Position numbers and translations under genes: made by a program. From NCBI GenBank assembly GCA_934444485.1, contig CAKSCN010000018.1, positions 1 to 22,055 of the forward strand: a stretch of DNA of 22,055 nucleotides, given 5' to 3'. The notes beneath the pieces are model-generated. The model saw only the letters and a program-made list of their open reading frames with translations. It was not told the origin of the DNA and did no database searches. Each line of letters begins with the position of its first letter. Position 1 is the first letter of the stretch. The stretch is from an uncultured Eubacteriales bacterium. Lineage in GTDB: Bacteria > Bacillota > Clostridia > Oscillospirales > CAG-382. This document shows, one piece after another, positions 1-6,661 of the stretch.

Positions 1-227
1 CCTTTATCACCAAGACTCCTCCGGCAGCAGTCCTCATCAAGAAGGCTTGCAACATCGAAAGCGGTTCCGGCGAACCCAACAAGACCAAGGTGGCTACCAT
101 CACAAGAGAACAGTGCAGAAAAATCGGCGAACAGAAAATGGCTGACCTCAACGCAGCATCCGTTGAAGCGGCAGCAAGCATGATCGCAGGTACTGCTCGC
201 AGCATGGGCGTCACTGTAGTTGACTGA
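1..227 (+). CDS. rplK: 50S ribosomal protein L11, C-terminal part (5' end outside window)
   Basis: Partial gene. Codons run in frame from base 3 to a TGA at 225-227. The readable product begins FITKTPPAAVLIKKA and ends SMGVTVVD, which is the C-terminal, 23S-rRNA-binding domain of L11. L11 forms the base of the ribosomal stalk at the GTPase-associated centre. It lies 16 bp upstream of rplA, the usual L11-L1 operon order. The N-terminal half, the promoter and any L1-binding autoregulatory leader lie outside the window. Identity is secure from the conserved C-terminus and the neighbour. Confidence 0.95.
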   Translation, partial: FITKTPPAAVLIKKACNIESGSGEPNKTKVATITREQCRKIGEQKMADLNAASVEAAASMIAGTARSMGVTVVD

Positions 228-243
228 TTAGGAGGGTACGCAG

Positions 244-936
244 ATGAACAGAGGTAAGAAATATATTGAGAGCGCAAAGCTCATAGACAGAACCAAGGCT
301 TACGAGCCTGATGAGGCACTTGCACTCGTTTGCAAGACCGCTTCCGCTAAGTTCGACGAAACGGTTGAAATGCACATGAGACTCGGTGTTGACTCCCGTC
401 ACGCTGACCAGCAGGTAAGAGGCGCCGTTGTACTTCCCAACGGTACAGGTAAGACTGTTCGTACTCTCGTTTTCGCTAAGGGTGATCACGCAAAGGCGGC
501 TGAGGCTGCAGGCGCAGATTACGTAGGTGCTGAGGATTTCGTACAGAAGATTCAGCAGGAGAACTGGTTTGAGTTCGACGTTGTTATCGCAACTCCCGAC
601 ATGATGGGCGTTATCGGCCGTCTCGGTAAGGTTCTCGGTCCTAAGGGACTCATGCCTAACCCTAAGGCAGGTACTGTTACAATGGACGTTGCCAAGGCTG
701 TTAACGACGCTAAGGCAGGTAAGATTGAGTACCGTCTCGACAAGCAGAACATCATCCACTGCCCCATCGGCAAGGCTTCCTTCGGCGCAGAGAAGCTCAC
801 AGAGAACTTCACCGCTCTCGTTGACGCTATCGTTAAGGCAAAGCCGGCCGCTGCAAAGGGTCAGTACATCAAGAGCTGCTCCGTAGCCTCCACAATGGGC
901 CCCGGCGTAAAGGTAAGCTCCGCAAAGATGCTCTAA
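244..936 (+). CDS. rplA: 50S ribosomal protein L1
   Basis: Full-length L1 of 230 residues, the normal bacterial size. It builds the mobile L1 stalk near the ribosomal E site and, in well-studied bacteria, represses its own operon by binding the mRNA. The family signature is visible at about residues 122-140 (GRLGKVLGPKGLMPNPKAG), and the C-terminus ends PGVKVSSAKML. The ATG is preceded by an AGGAGG-type ribosome binding site (GGAGGG around 231-236) in the short gap after rplK, which fixes the start. A strong terminator follows, so the operon visible here ends with rplA. rplJ and rplL do not follow within the window. Confidence 0.97.
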   Translation: MNRGKKYIESAKLIDRTKAYEPDEALALVCKTASAKFDETVEMHMRLGVDSRHADQQVRGAVVLPNGTGKTVRTLVFAKGDHAKAAEAAGADYVGAEDFVQKIQQENWFEFDVVIATPDMMGVIGRLGKVLGPKGLMPNPKAGTVTMDVAKAVNDAKAGKIEYRLDKQNIIHCPIGKASFGAEKLTENFTALVDAIVKAKPAAAKGQYIKSCSVASTMGPGVKVSSAKML

Positions 937-957
937 TCCTTAAAATAAGGTACACAG

Positions 958-988
958 ACTCCGTGGGTTTTTCCTGCGGAGTTTTTTT
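958..988 (+). terminator. Rho-independent terminator of rplK-rplA
   Basis: A 10-bp stem (958-967 with 973-982, two G-U pairs) closes a five-T loop and is followed by seven T residues ending at 988. It begins 22 bp after the rplA stop codon. It should separate the ribosomal operon from the reductase locus. Confidence 0.9.
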
Positions 989-1295
989 GCGTCGGAAGAG
1001 CTTTTTACGTGCGGTTTGAAGAGTGGCGATATACCATATATTGTATGCATATTCAAAAAAGATACTAAATATCGGTAATTTGACCTCTGAAATATGCCTC
1101 GAAAAGGCTTTCGAAAAAAAATAATGAAATGTTTTCCGTATAGTCAAAGTTTGTGGGAAACGATGAATTTTTTCTCTTTGCAATTTTATCCTTGACAGCG
1201 CAAACGGCGGTAAATGGGAGTTTCTGCGAAAGTGCGCTCTCCGACAAAGAAGTGCTTTACACCCTTTTCTTGTGCATTATTCACAGAAACGCCAC
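989..1295. other. Intergenic region with no recognisable gene
   Basis: AT-rich stretch between the rplA terminator and the nrd control region. Open frames on either strand are short and look like no family I know, and none has a convincing ribosome binding site. A perfect hairpin with 6-bp arms (TCGAAA, 1099-1104 and 1109-1114) is followed by an A-run, not a T-run, so it is not a plus-strand terminator. A TTGACA at 1193-1198 has no matching -10 at 17 bp. The segment may hold further upstream control DNA for nrdD, but nothing specific can be supported. Confidence 0.6.
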
Positions 1296-1342
1296 CTACT
1301 ATATATGGAGTCGGTCGGAACAAATCCGCCTATATATTGAAA
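1296..1342. promoter_or_regulatory. Tandem NrdR boxes upstream of nrdD
   Basis: Two 16-bp sites lie directly upstream of the nrdD promoter: 1296-1311 (core CTATATATGG) and 1327-1342 (core CTATATATTG). The NrdR consensus is acaCwAtATaTwGtgt. The second core matches it at 10 of 10 positions, the first at 9 of 10, while the outer triplets are degenerate. The boxes are 31 bp apart start to start, which places both on the same DNA face. Paired NrdR boxes with about this spacing are the known arrangement for this ATP/dATP-sensing repressor of ribonucleotide reductase genes. The nrdR gene itself is not in the window. Confidence 0.8.
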
Positions 1343-1349
1343 ATTGTAC

Positions 1350-1378
1350 TTGACAAATACACACGATTGTGGTATCAT
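1350..1378 (+). promoter_or_regulatory. SigA-type promoter of the nrdD operon
   Basis: The -35 is TTGACA (1350-1355), the spacer is 17 bp, and the -10 is TATCAT (1373-1378). Transcription should start near 1385. The downstream NrdR box ends 8 bp before the -35, so NrdR bound there could hinder polymerase. Because the -10 lies downstream of an in-frame ATG at 1369, the promoter rules out that ATG as the nrdD start. Confidence 0.88.
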
Positions 1379-1434
1379 ATATCATGTTCCGGAGCGAACC
1401 GTATGTAAATAACAGATCTGAAAGGACGTTTGCA

Positions 1435-3702
1435 ATGATTGCAAAGATAAGGAAGAGAAACGGCGAAATCGCCGACTTTGACGCACTCAAAATCAGAGCC
1501 GCCATGAGTAAGGCGAACAAGGCGACCGGAGGGGAAGAGATCTCCGATGAAACGCTTGATTGCCTCACACGCCAGGTAACGGCGGCAATTCCCGACAACG
1601 ACGACGTTTCCGTCGAGGATATTCAGGATATCGTCGAGGAAATGCTCATTCAGGCTGGCTTTGCAAAGACAGCCAAGGCGTATATACTCTACCGTGCCGA
1701 GCACAATAAGGTTCGTCAGGCGGAGAGCGACCTCATGGATATATATAAGGTACTCACTTTCTCGGGTGCCGAGGATTCCGATATGAAGCGCGAGAACGCA
1801 AATATCGACGCCGACACCGCAATGGGTACGATGCTCAAGTACGGTTCGGAGGGTGCGAAGTACTTCGTCGATAACTACATTCTCCCCAAGGATGTTGCGG
1901 CGGCGCACATAAACGGTGATATCCATATCCACGACAAGGATTTCTATATGCTCACCGAGACCTGTTGCCAGATAAACCTTCTCAAGCTCTTCAAGAACGG
2001 CTTTTCGACCGGTCACGGATACCTCAGAGAGCCGAACAGCATAATAAGTTACTCCGCACTCGCTTGTATCGCAATTCAGGCGAACCAGAACGAGATGCAC
2101 GGCGGTCAGTCGATACCCAACTTTGATTACTGCATGGCGCCCGGAGTCGCAAAGACCTACAGAAAAGAATTCCGCCGCCAGCTCACAAACTGCCTCGAGT
2201 TCCGCTTCGGCGTTTCTCCCGAGAAGGCAAAGGAGATAAGTGCAAGAATCAAGGCTGAGGAAGACCCGGCAATATGCCTCGACGGTCGTGAGGACACGAG
2301 AATATACCTTCGCCGTGTGCTTGACGGCGTTGTCCCCGAGAGCGAGATAGATGCTGCGTCCGATCTCGTATGCGACACAGCCTTCAAGGAGACCGACCGC
2401 TCCGCATACCAGGCAATGGAGGCTTTTATACACAACCTCAACACCATGAACTCCCGTGCCGGAGCGCAGGTTCCGTTCTCTTCGATAAACTACGGTACAG
2501 ACACCTCCTCAGAGGCGCGCATGGTAATGAGAAATATTCTTCTTGCCACCGACGCAGGACTCGGAAACGGAGAGACTCCCATATTCCCGGTTCAGATATT
2601 CAAGGTCAAGGAGGGCGTCAACTACAACGAGGACGACCCCAACTACGACCTCTTCAAGCTTGCGATAAAGACCTCCGCAAAGAGACTTTTCCCCAACTTC
2701 AGCTTCCTCGACGCTCCCTTCAACCTTGCGTACTACCGTGAGGGCGATCCCGACACCGAGGTCGCATACATGGGATGCCGCACGAGAGTCCTCGGCAACA
2801 ACTACGACAAGACACGTCAGACCACAAGCGGCAGAGGAAACCTCTCCTTTACCTCGATAAACCTCCCGAGAATAGCCATAGAGTCCAAGGGCAATATCGA
2901 TAAGTTCTACAGCATACTCGACAAGAGAATGGAGCTTGTGTTCCGCCAGCTCATGAACCGTTTCAAGATACAGTGCTCCAAGACCGTCAAGAACTACCCG
3001 TTCCTCATGGGTCAGGGCGTTTGGATAGATTCGGATAAGCTCGGCGAGAACGACAGCGTCGCAGAAGTACTCAAGCACGGTACGCTCAGCGTCGGCTTCA
3101 TAGGACTTGCCGAAACGCTCAAGGCACTCACCGGAAAACACCACGGCGAGAGTGAGGACAGCCAGAAGCTCGGACTTGAAATAATTACCTACATGAGAGA
3201 GAAGTGCGACTCCGAGTCGAACAAAACCGGACTCAACTTCACCCTCCTTGCAACTCCGGCAGAGGGACTTTCGGGACGTTTCGTAAAGATTGACAAGAAG
3301 CGCTTCGGCATAATCGAGGGCGTGACCGACCGTGACTACTACACGAACTCATTCCACGTTCCCGTATATTATCCCATAATGGCGGCGAAGAAGATAGCTC
3401 TCGAAGCACCGTACCATGCGCTTACAAACGCAGGTCACATAAGCTACGTCGAGCTTGACGGCGACACCACGAAGAACCCCGAGGCGTTTGAGGCGATAAT
3501 CCGCTGCATGAAGGAGTCGGGAATCGGCTACGGATCGGTAAACCACCCGGTTGACAGAGACCCCGTGTGCGGCTTTACGGGCGTTATAGACGACGTTTGC
3601 CCCCGTTGCGGACGCCGTGAGGGAGAGGAAATAAGCCTCGAAAAGCTTGCGGAGCTTCGCAAAAAGTTCCCCTCCGTTCCGACCTTCTACGGCCTCGAAT
3701 GA
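1435..3702 (+). CDS. nrdD: Anaerobic (class III) ribonucleoside-triphosphate reductase large subunit, lacking the C-terminal glycyl-radical domain
   Basis: 755 residues when read from the ATG at 1435, which has an AAAGGA site 8 bp upstream and lies downstream of the promoter. It reduces ribonucleotides to deoxyribonucleotides in the absence of oxygen. An ATP-cone regulatory domain spans about residues 3-95. The catalytic 10-stranded barrel carries Cys177/Cys178 (TETCCQ) and Cys448 (YMGCRT), which fit the family's active-site cysteines, the latter being the expected thiyl-radical site. A zinc-ribbon-like segment follows (Cys712, Cys722, Cys725), with Asp709 where the first cysteine of a CxxC pair is expected. 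The protein then ends at FYGLE. The RVCGYLG-type glycyl-radical segment that should follow the zinc site is absent here and is encoded by the next gene. Without a partner in trans this chain should be inactive. Confidence 0.95.
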   Translation: MIAKIRKRNGEIADFDALKIRAAMSKANKATGGEEISDETLDCLTRQVTAAIPDNDDVSVEDIQDIVEEMLIQAGFAKTAKAYILYRAEHNKVRQAESDLMDIYKVLTFSGAEDSDMKRENANIDADTAMGTMLKYGSEGAKYFVDNYILPKDVAAAHINGDIHIHDKDFYMLTETCCQINLLKLFKNGFSTGHGYLREPNSIISYSALACIAIQANQNEMHGGQSIPNFDYCMAPGVAKTYRKEFRRQLTNCLEFRFGVSPEKAKEISARIKAEEDPAICLDGREDTRIYLRRVLDGVVPESEIDAASDLVCDTAFKETDRSAYQAMEAFIHNLNTMNSRAGAQVPFSSINYGTDTSSEARMVMRNILLATDAGLGNGETPIFPVQIFKVKEGVNYNEDDPNYDLFKLAIKTSAKRLFPNFSFLDAPFNLAYYREGDPDTEVAYMGCRTRVLGNNYDKTRQTTSGRGNLSFTSINLPRIAIESKGNIDKFYSILDKRMELVFRQLMNRFKIQCSKTVKNYPFLMGQGVWIDSDKLGENDSVAEVLKHGTLSVGFIGLAETLKALTGKHHGESEDSQKLGLEIITYMREKCDSESNKTGLNFTLLATPAEGLSGRFVKIDKKRFGIIEGVTDRDYYTNSFHVPVYYPIMAAKKIALEAPYHALTNAGHISYVELDGDTTKNPEAFEAIIRCMKESGIGYGSVNHPVDRDPVCGFTGVIDDVCPRCGRREGEEISLEKLAELRKKFPSVPTFYGLE

Positions 3703-3757
3703 TAGAGAAACGCACAAATTAAATTGATATATCGATTACACGGAAAGGAAATGACAT

Positions 3758-3913
3758 ATGAACAAGGTTATAGTATCCGAAAACAAGACTGTCGGAAAGG
3801 ACATCGGTTTTGAGAGAATCCGCAGAATCACGGGATATCTCGTAGGCACAACAGACCGTTTCAACAACGCAAAGCGTGCTGAAGAAAGAGACCGTGTAAA
3901 GCATGGTATCTGA
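3758..3913 (+). CDS. Stand-alone glycyl-radical domain of anaerobic ribonucleotide reductase (51 residues)
   Basis: A small gene whose product contains FERIRRITGYLVGTTDRF at residues 18-35 and ends AEERDRVKHGI. This matches the C-terminal radical segment of NrdD (E. coli pattern RRVCGYLG, then a basic RVKH end). Gly26 is the candidate radical glycine. It has its own AAAGGA ribosome binding site (3744-3749), 8 bp before the ATG. It is in a different frame from nrdD, 55 bp downstream, and an in-frame TGA (3752-3754) lies just before its ATG, so one indel cannot join the two. It overlaps nrdG by 11 bp. I infer that it assembles with NrdD in trans and is activated by NrdG. An assembly error is the main alternative, but would need several changes. 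Confidence 0.85.
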   Translation: MNKVIVSENKTVGKDIGFERIRRITGYLVGTTDRFNNAKRAEERDRVKHGI

Positions 3914-4436
3914 GAGTTCGGATAAGACTCTCACGGAAAATGAATTAAGGGTTGCCGGGGTAGAGCGTGAGTCCATAGTGGACGGCCCCGGCATACGCTA
4001 TGTCCTCTTTGTCCAGGGGTGTCCGCACCACTGCCCGGGATGCCACAATCCGGCTACCCACGACTTTAACGGCGGATATACCGACACGGTGGAGAACATT
4101 TTCCGTGACTTCTGCGAGAATCCTATACTCACGGGTATGACGCTGTCCGGCGGGGAGCCTATGTGCCGGGTAAAGCCGCTGCTTAAGCTTGCGAAAATGG
4201 TTCGTGAGAGAAAGAAGGACATAGTCATATACACGGGATATACCATAGAAGAGCTTGCCGAGAGAGCGAAGACGGAGTCTGAGGTCGCAGAGCTTCTTCT
4301 GACCGCACGTCTTGTCGTTGACGGACCGTTTATTGAGGATAAGCGTGACCTTTCGCTTGTGTTCAGAGGAAGCGGAAATCAGAGACTTCTCTACGCCGAC
4401 GACGTCAAAAAAGCACTCGGGAAAGCAACCGAATAA
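3903..4436 (+). CDS. nrdG: Anaerobic ribonucleotide reductase activating protein (radical SAM)
   Basis: 177 residues. This radical-SAM enzyme uses a 4Fe-4S cluster and S-adenosylmethionine to place the radical on the NrdD glycine. The cluster motif reads GCPHHCPGCHN at about residues 39-49 (CX3CX2C, the family pattern). ESIVDGPGIRYVLFVQGC precedes it, and the GGEP motif (TLSGGEP) follows. The N-terminus is some 15 residues longer than usual, but no other in-frame start is available. The ATG at 3903 lies inside the end of the small radical-domain gene, with only a weak purine-rich site upstream, so translation is probably coupled. This ties production of the activase to that of its presumed substrate domain. 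Confidence 0.95.
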   Translation: MVSESSDKTLTENELRVAGVERESIVDGPGIRYVLFVQGCPHHCPGCHNPATHDFNGGYTDTVENIFRDFCENPILTGMTLSGGEPMCRVKPLLKLAKMVRERKKDIVIYTGYTIEELAERAKTESEVAELLLTARLVVDGPFIEDKRDLSLVFRGSGNQRLLYADDVKKALGKATE

Positions 4437-4446
4437 TAAAGTTTAA

Positions 4447-4484
4447 CGCCGCATGGGAAAGTGCTCTCATACGGCGCATTTTTT
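4447..4484 (+). terminator. Terminator between nrdG and the convergent AraC-type gene
   Basis: A 12-position stem (4447-4458 with 4465-4476, one C-A mismatch and one G-U pair) is followed by CATTTTTT. It starts 11 bp after the nrdG stop and ends at the stop of the convergent regulator gene. T-rich sequence on the minus-strand side may let it serve both directions. Confidence 0.8.
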
Positions 4485-4485
4485 A

Positions 4486-5310
4486 TCATTCGGCGGTAAA
4501 ATTCCGCTTTTTTCTGTACTCAAACGGCGTTTTTCCGGTATTTTTCTTAAACACCCTTGAAAAATAGTTTGTGTCCGCAATACCGACCGCTTCGCCGACC
4601 TGCCGCACCGAGAGGGATGTGTTTTTCAGAAGATCCTTTGCCTTGTCAATTTTGGTGCGTATTACATAAGCTCTCAGCGGCATACCGACGGTCTCGCTGA
4701 AAATATGCTCGAAACGGCTCTTGCTCATGCAGCACATGGCGGCGTAGTCGTCCGCACTCAGGTTTTCGGCGTAGTGCCTGTTTATGCGGTTTACGACTGC
4801 CGACAAACCGTCCATAACCTTTCGCCTGTCGTCGCCGTACAGCACCGCCTTTGACATGAGCGCAAGCGCAAGAAAGAAGTAACCGTCGCAGACGTCGCCG
4901 CCCGTACCTCCGAGTTCCTTCGACGTCGCCATGCTCCCGAGTGCGGACAGAAGTGCCGGGTCGCTCCCGAAACGAAAGTGCGAAAGTCCGAGAAGCCCGA
5001 GCGTTCCGAGATATTCCGCACATCCTCTGCCCGTGAAATGTATCCAGAGAGACTCCGACTTGTCCTTGCGTAAAAATGAGTACTCCTGCCGTTCGTTCGG
5101 TCTGTAGAGTACGGCGTCTCCGCTGTATGCATCGATAACCTCGCCGTTTACGACAGCGGTGCAGTGTCCCTTCATTATGCAGAGCATATGGTAGTCCACT
5201 CTGCCGTTGGGACGAACCGTGCGGTAATCCGCGTCGTCGAGAATCTGTATGCCGCAGTTGTTGACATGAAGGTACTTCTCGGAAAGTCCCTCACTGCTTA
5301 TTATTGCCAT
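4486..5310 (-). CDS. AraC-family transcriptional regulator
   Basis: 274 residues from the ATG at 5310, which has an AAAGGA site about 8 bp upstream. Longer in-frame starts are excluded because the promoter lies within them. The N-terminal half (about 1-150) looks like the cupin-type effector domain (YHMLCIMKGHC, then GDAVLYRPNERQEYSF). The last 100 residues are the two-helix-turn-helix AraC DNA-binding domain, with MSKSRFEHIFSETVGMPLRA and then VGEAVGIADTNYFSRVFKKN and TGKTPFEYRKKR. It is divergent from the oxidoreductase-nagB-nagA-GH20 operon and shares a 180-bp control region with it, so it most likely regulates that operon in response to a sugar. The effector is not known. Confidence 0.9.
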   Translation of the reverse strand: MAIISSEGLSEKYLHVNNCGIQILDDADYRTVRPNGRVDYHMLCIMKGHCTAVVNGEVIDAYSGDAVLYRPNERQEYSFLRKDKSESLWIHFTGRGCAEYLGTLGLLGLSHFRFGSDPALLSALGSMATSKELGGTGGDVCDGYFFLALALMSKAVLYGDDRRKVMDGLSAVVNRINRHYAENLSADDYAAMCCMSKSRFEHIFSETVGMPLRAYVIRTKIDKAKDLLKNTSLSVRQVGEAVGIADTNYFSRVFKKNTGKTPFEYRKKRNFTAE

Positions 5311-5341
5311 ATTCCGCTTCCTTTCACATTCTGCCGCTGAC

Positions 5342-5370
5342 ATTATACCTTGCCCCAAGACGCTTTTCAA
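5342..5370 (-). promoter_or_regulatory. SigA-type promoter of the AraC-family gene
   Basis: On the minus strand, -35 TTGAAA (5370-5365), a 17-bp spacer and -10 TATAAT (5347-5342). Transcription should start near 5335, leaving a leader of about 25 bases before the ATG at 5310. Confidence 0.85.
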
Positions 5371-5384
5371 GTGATAAAGTGTGA

Positions 5385-5423
5385 ATTCAGCAGGATTGTG
5401 CTGATTTTTGACAGAATCGTCAA
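5385..5423. promoter_or_regulatory. Paired palindromes, candidate operator of the amino-sugar locus
   Basis: Two inverted repeats, each with a 6-bp spacer: TCAGCA-N6-TGCTGA (5387-5404, flanked by further near-matches) and TTGAC-N6-GTCAA (5408-5423). Their centres are 20 bp apart, close to two helical turns. They sit between the divergent regulator and oxidoreductase promoters, just upstream of the weak -35 of the latter. That placement suits an activator or repressor site. AraC proteins often bind direct repeats, so a different regulator is possible. Confidence 0.55.
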
Positions 5424-5452
5424 TTTAAAAAAGTGCCGCCGCAGAGTATAAT
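5424..5452 (+). promoter_or_regulatory. Probable regulated promoter of the oxidoreductase-nagBA-GH20 operon
   Basis: A perfect -10 TATAAT (5447-5452) has a poor -35 (TTTAAA, 5424-5429) at 17 bp. A weak -35 with palindromes directly upstream is typical of activator-dependent promoters. It would start transcription near 5459, about 34 bases before the GTG start of the first gene. Confidence 0.6.
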
Positions 5453-5492
5453 TGACACAAGAACAAAGCTGTGAAGGAAGGACGGTTGAAAC

Positions 5493-6647
5493 GTGAAAAG
5501 AACAGCAGTCATAGGCCTCGGAAGCAGAATGACCTCGGTGCTTGAAAAAGTGCTTGCGACGGGTGAGTGCGAGCTTGCGTATGTCGCAGATCCGAGAGCC
5601 GAGGAGATACGTGAAGAGCGAAAGGACATCGACAAAAACGAAGTGAGATACTTCCGGTCGGCAGAGAAAATGCTTGCCTCGAAGGATTTTGCGGATAATC
5701 CCCCGGACGGAATCTGCGTCGGCACACGCTGCTCACTGCACACAGAGTACGCCGAGGAGGTCATAAAGAGAGGTTTTCCGCTTTTTCTCGAAAAGCCCGT
5801 TTGTACGACGAGAGCCGACCTTGTAAAGCTCGAGAACCTTTTGAGCGAGTACCCCGACGCCTCAAAGAAGGTTGTCGTGTCGTTTCCGCTGAGGTTCACG
5901 TCGCACGTCGAAAAGGTTAAGGAACTGATTGACGGCGGCGAGATAGGCGAGCTTTCTCAGGTGCAGGCGTGGAACAACGTCCCGTATGCCATAGGCTACT
6001 ACCACAAGTGGTACCGTGACGAAAACGAAACCGGCGGACTCTTTCTGCAAAAGGCGACGCACGACTTCGACTACATAAACCACATCGTCGGCATGACGCC
6101 GGTAATTGTCGACGCCGTGAACTCGAAGCGGATTTTTAAGGGAACACACCCCGTCGGACTTCGCTGTCACAACTGCGCCGAAAAGGACGTCTGCCCGGAC
6201 TTTACTCCGAATATCGGAAAGCCCTACAACCCGTTTGATATGTGCGCCTTTGCGGTCGATACCGGCAATGAGGACAGCGGCAGTGCCTTTCTCGTGTACC
6301 CCGACGGTATGCACACCGTTTACACGCAGAATTTTGTCGCAAGGCGAAACGCCGGAAAGAGAGGCGCACGCTTTATCGGTCATCTCGGCACACTCGAGTT
6401 CGATTGGTATACCGACGAGATACTTTTGCACCGTCACTACAAAGACGTGACCGAGCGTATAGAAGTGCCGAAATCCGCAGACCACTTCGGAGGCGACTCA
6501 AAGCTTGCCGCAAACTTCATTTCCGTTATGTGCGGTGGCGGCTCAATGTCAACTCTCGAATCGGGAATCACGTCCGCAAGACTGTGCCTTGAGGCAAAGG
6601 AAAGCGCGGAAAATCATCGTAAAGAATTGCAAAACATAATAAAGTAA
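5493..6647 (+). CDS. Gfo/Idh/MocA-family oxidoreductase, first gene of the amino-sugar operon
   Basis: 384 residues from a GTG start, with AAGGAAGGA at 5474-5482. An N-terminal Rossmann fold (AVIGLGSRMTSVLE, residues 5-18) binds NAD(P). The family EKP motif is at 100-102 (LFLEKPV), and His190/Asp191 (KATHDFDY) sit where the catalytic residues of this family lie. Cys225, Cys228, Cys234 and Cys251 (RCHNCAEKDVC and then MCAF) form a possible metal site not seen in every family member. Members oxidise or reduce sugars and sugar acids, and some (family GH109) use NAD to cleave N-acetylgalactosaminides. Its place ahead of nagB, nagA and GH20 genes suggests action on an amino sugar or its glycoside. 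The exact substrate cannot be read from sequence. Confidence 0.88.
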   Translation: MKRTAVIGLGSRMTSVLEKVLATGECELAYVADPRAEEIREERKDIDKNEVRYFRSAEKMLASKDFADNPPDGICVGTRCSLHTEYAEEVIKRGFPLFLEKPVCTTRADLVKLENLLSEYPDASKKVVVSFPLRFTSHVEKVKELIDGGEIGELSQVQAWNNVPYAIGYYHKWYRDENETGGLFLQKATHDFDYINHIVGMTPVIVDAVNSKRIFKGTHPVGLRCHNCAEKDVCPDFTPNIGKPYNPFDMCAFAVDTGNEDSGSAFLVYPDGMHTVYTQNFVARRNAGKRGARFIGHLGTLEFDWYTDEILLHRHYKDVTERIEVPKSADHFGGDSKLAANFISVMCGGGSMSTLESGITSARLCLEAKESAENHRKELQNIIK

Positions 6648-6661
6648 AGGAGATTTTTACA

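Noticed and set aside
1099..1114. TCGAAA/TTTCGA hairpin as a terminator
   Set aside because: It is followed by A residues, not T residues, and no gene ends just before it on either strand.
1369..1434. The upstream in-frame ATG at 1369 as the start of nrdD
   Set aside because: The promoter -10 lies at 1373-1378, so this ATG is not transcribed from it. The ATG at 1435 has a good ribosome binding site and begins the ATP-cone homology.
1375..2433. Long open frame on the minus strand opposite nrdD (and a similar one at 2509-3144)
   Set aside because: It mirrors the codon pattern of the conserved nrdD gene, has no ribosome binding site and resembles no protein family.
3700..3760. A sequencing frameshift as the cause of the nrdD split
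   Set aside because: The two parts are separated by the nrdD stop, a 55-bp AT-rich gap, an in-frame stop just before the small ATG and a dedicated ribosome binding site. One indel cannot rejoin them. Reads should still be checked.
5408..5413. TTGACA as the -35 of the amino-sugar operon
   Set aside because: It is 33 bp from the TATAAT at 5447, too far for SigA. It is better read as part of the TTGAC-N6-GTCAA palindrome.
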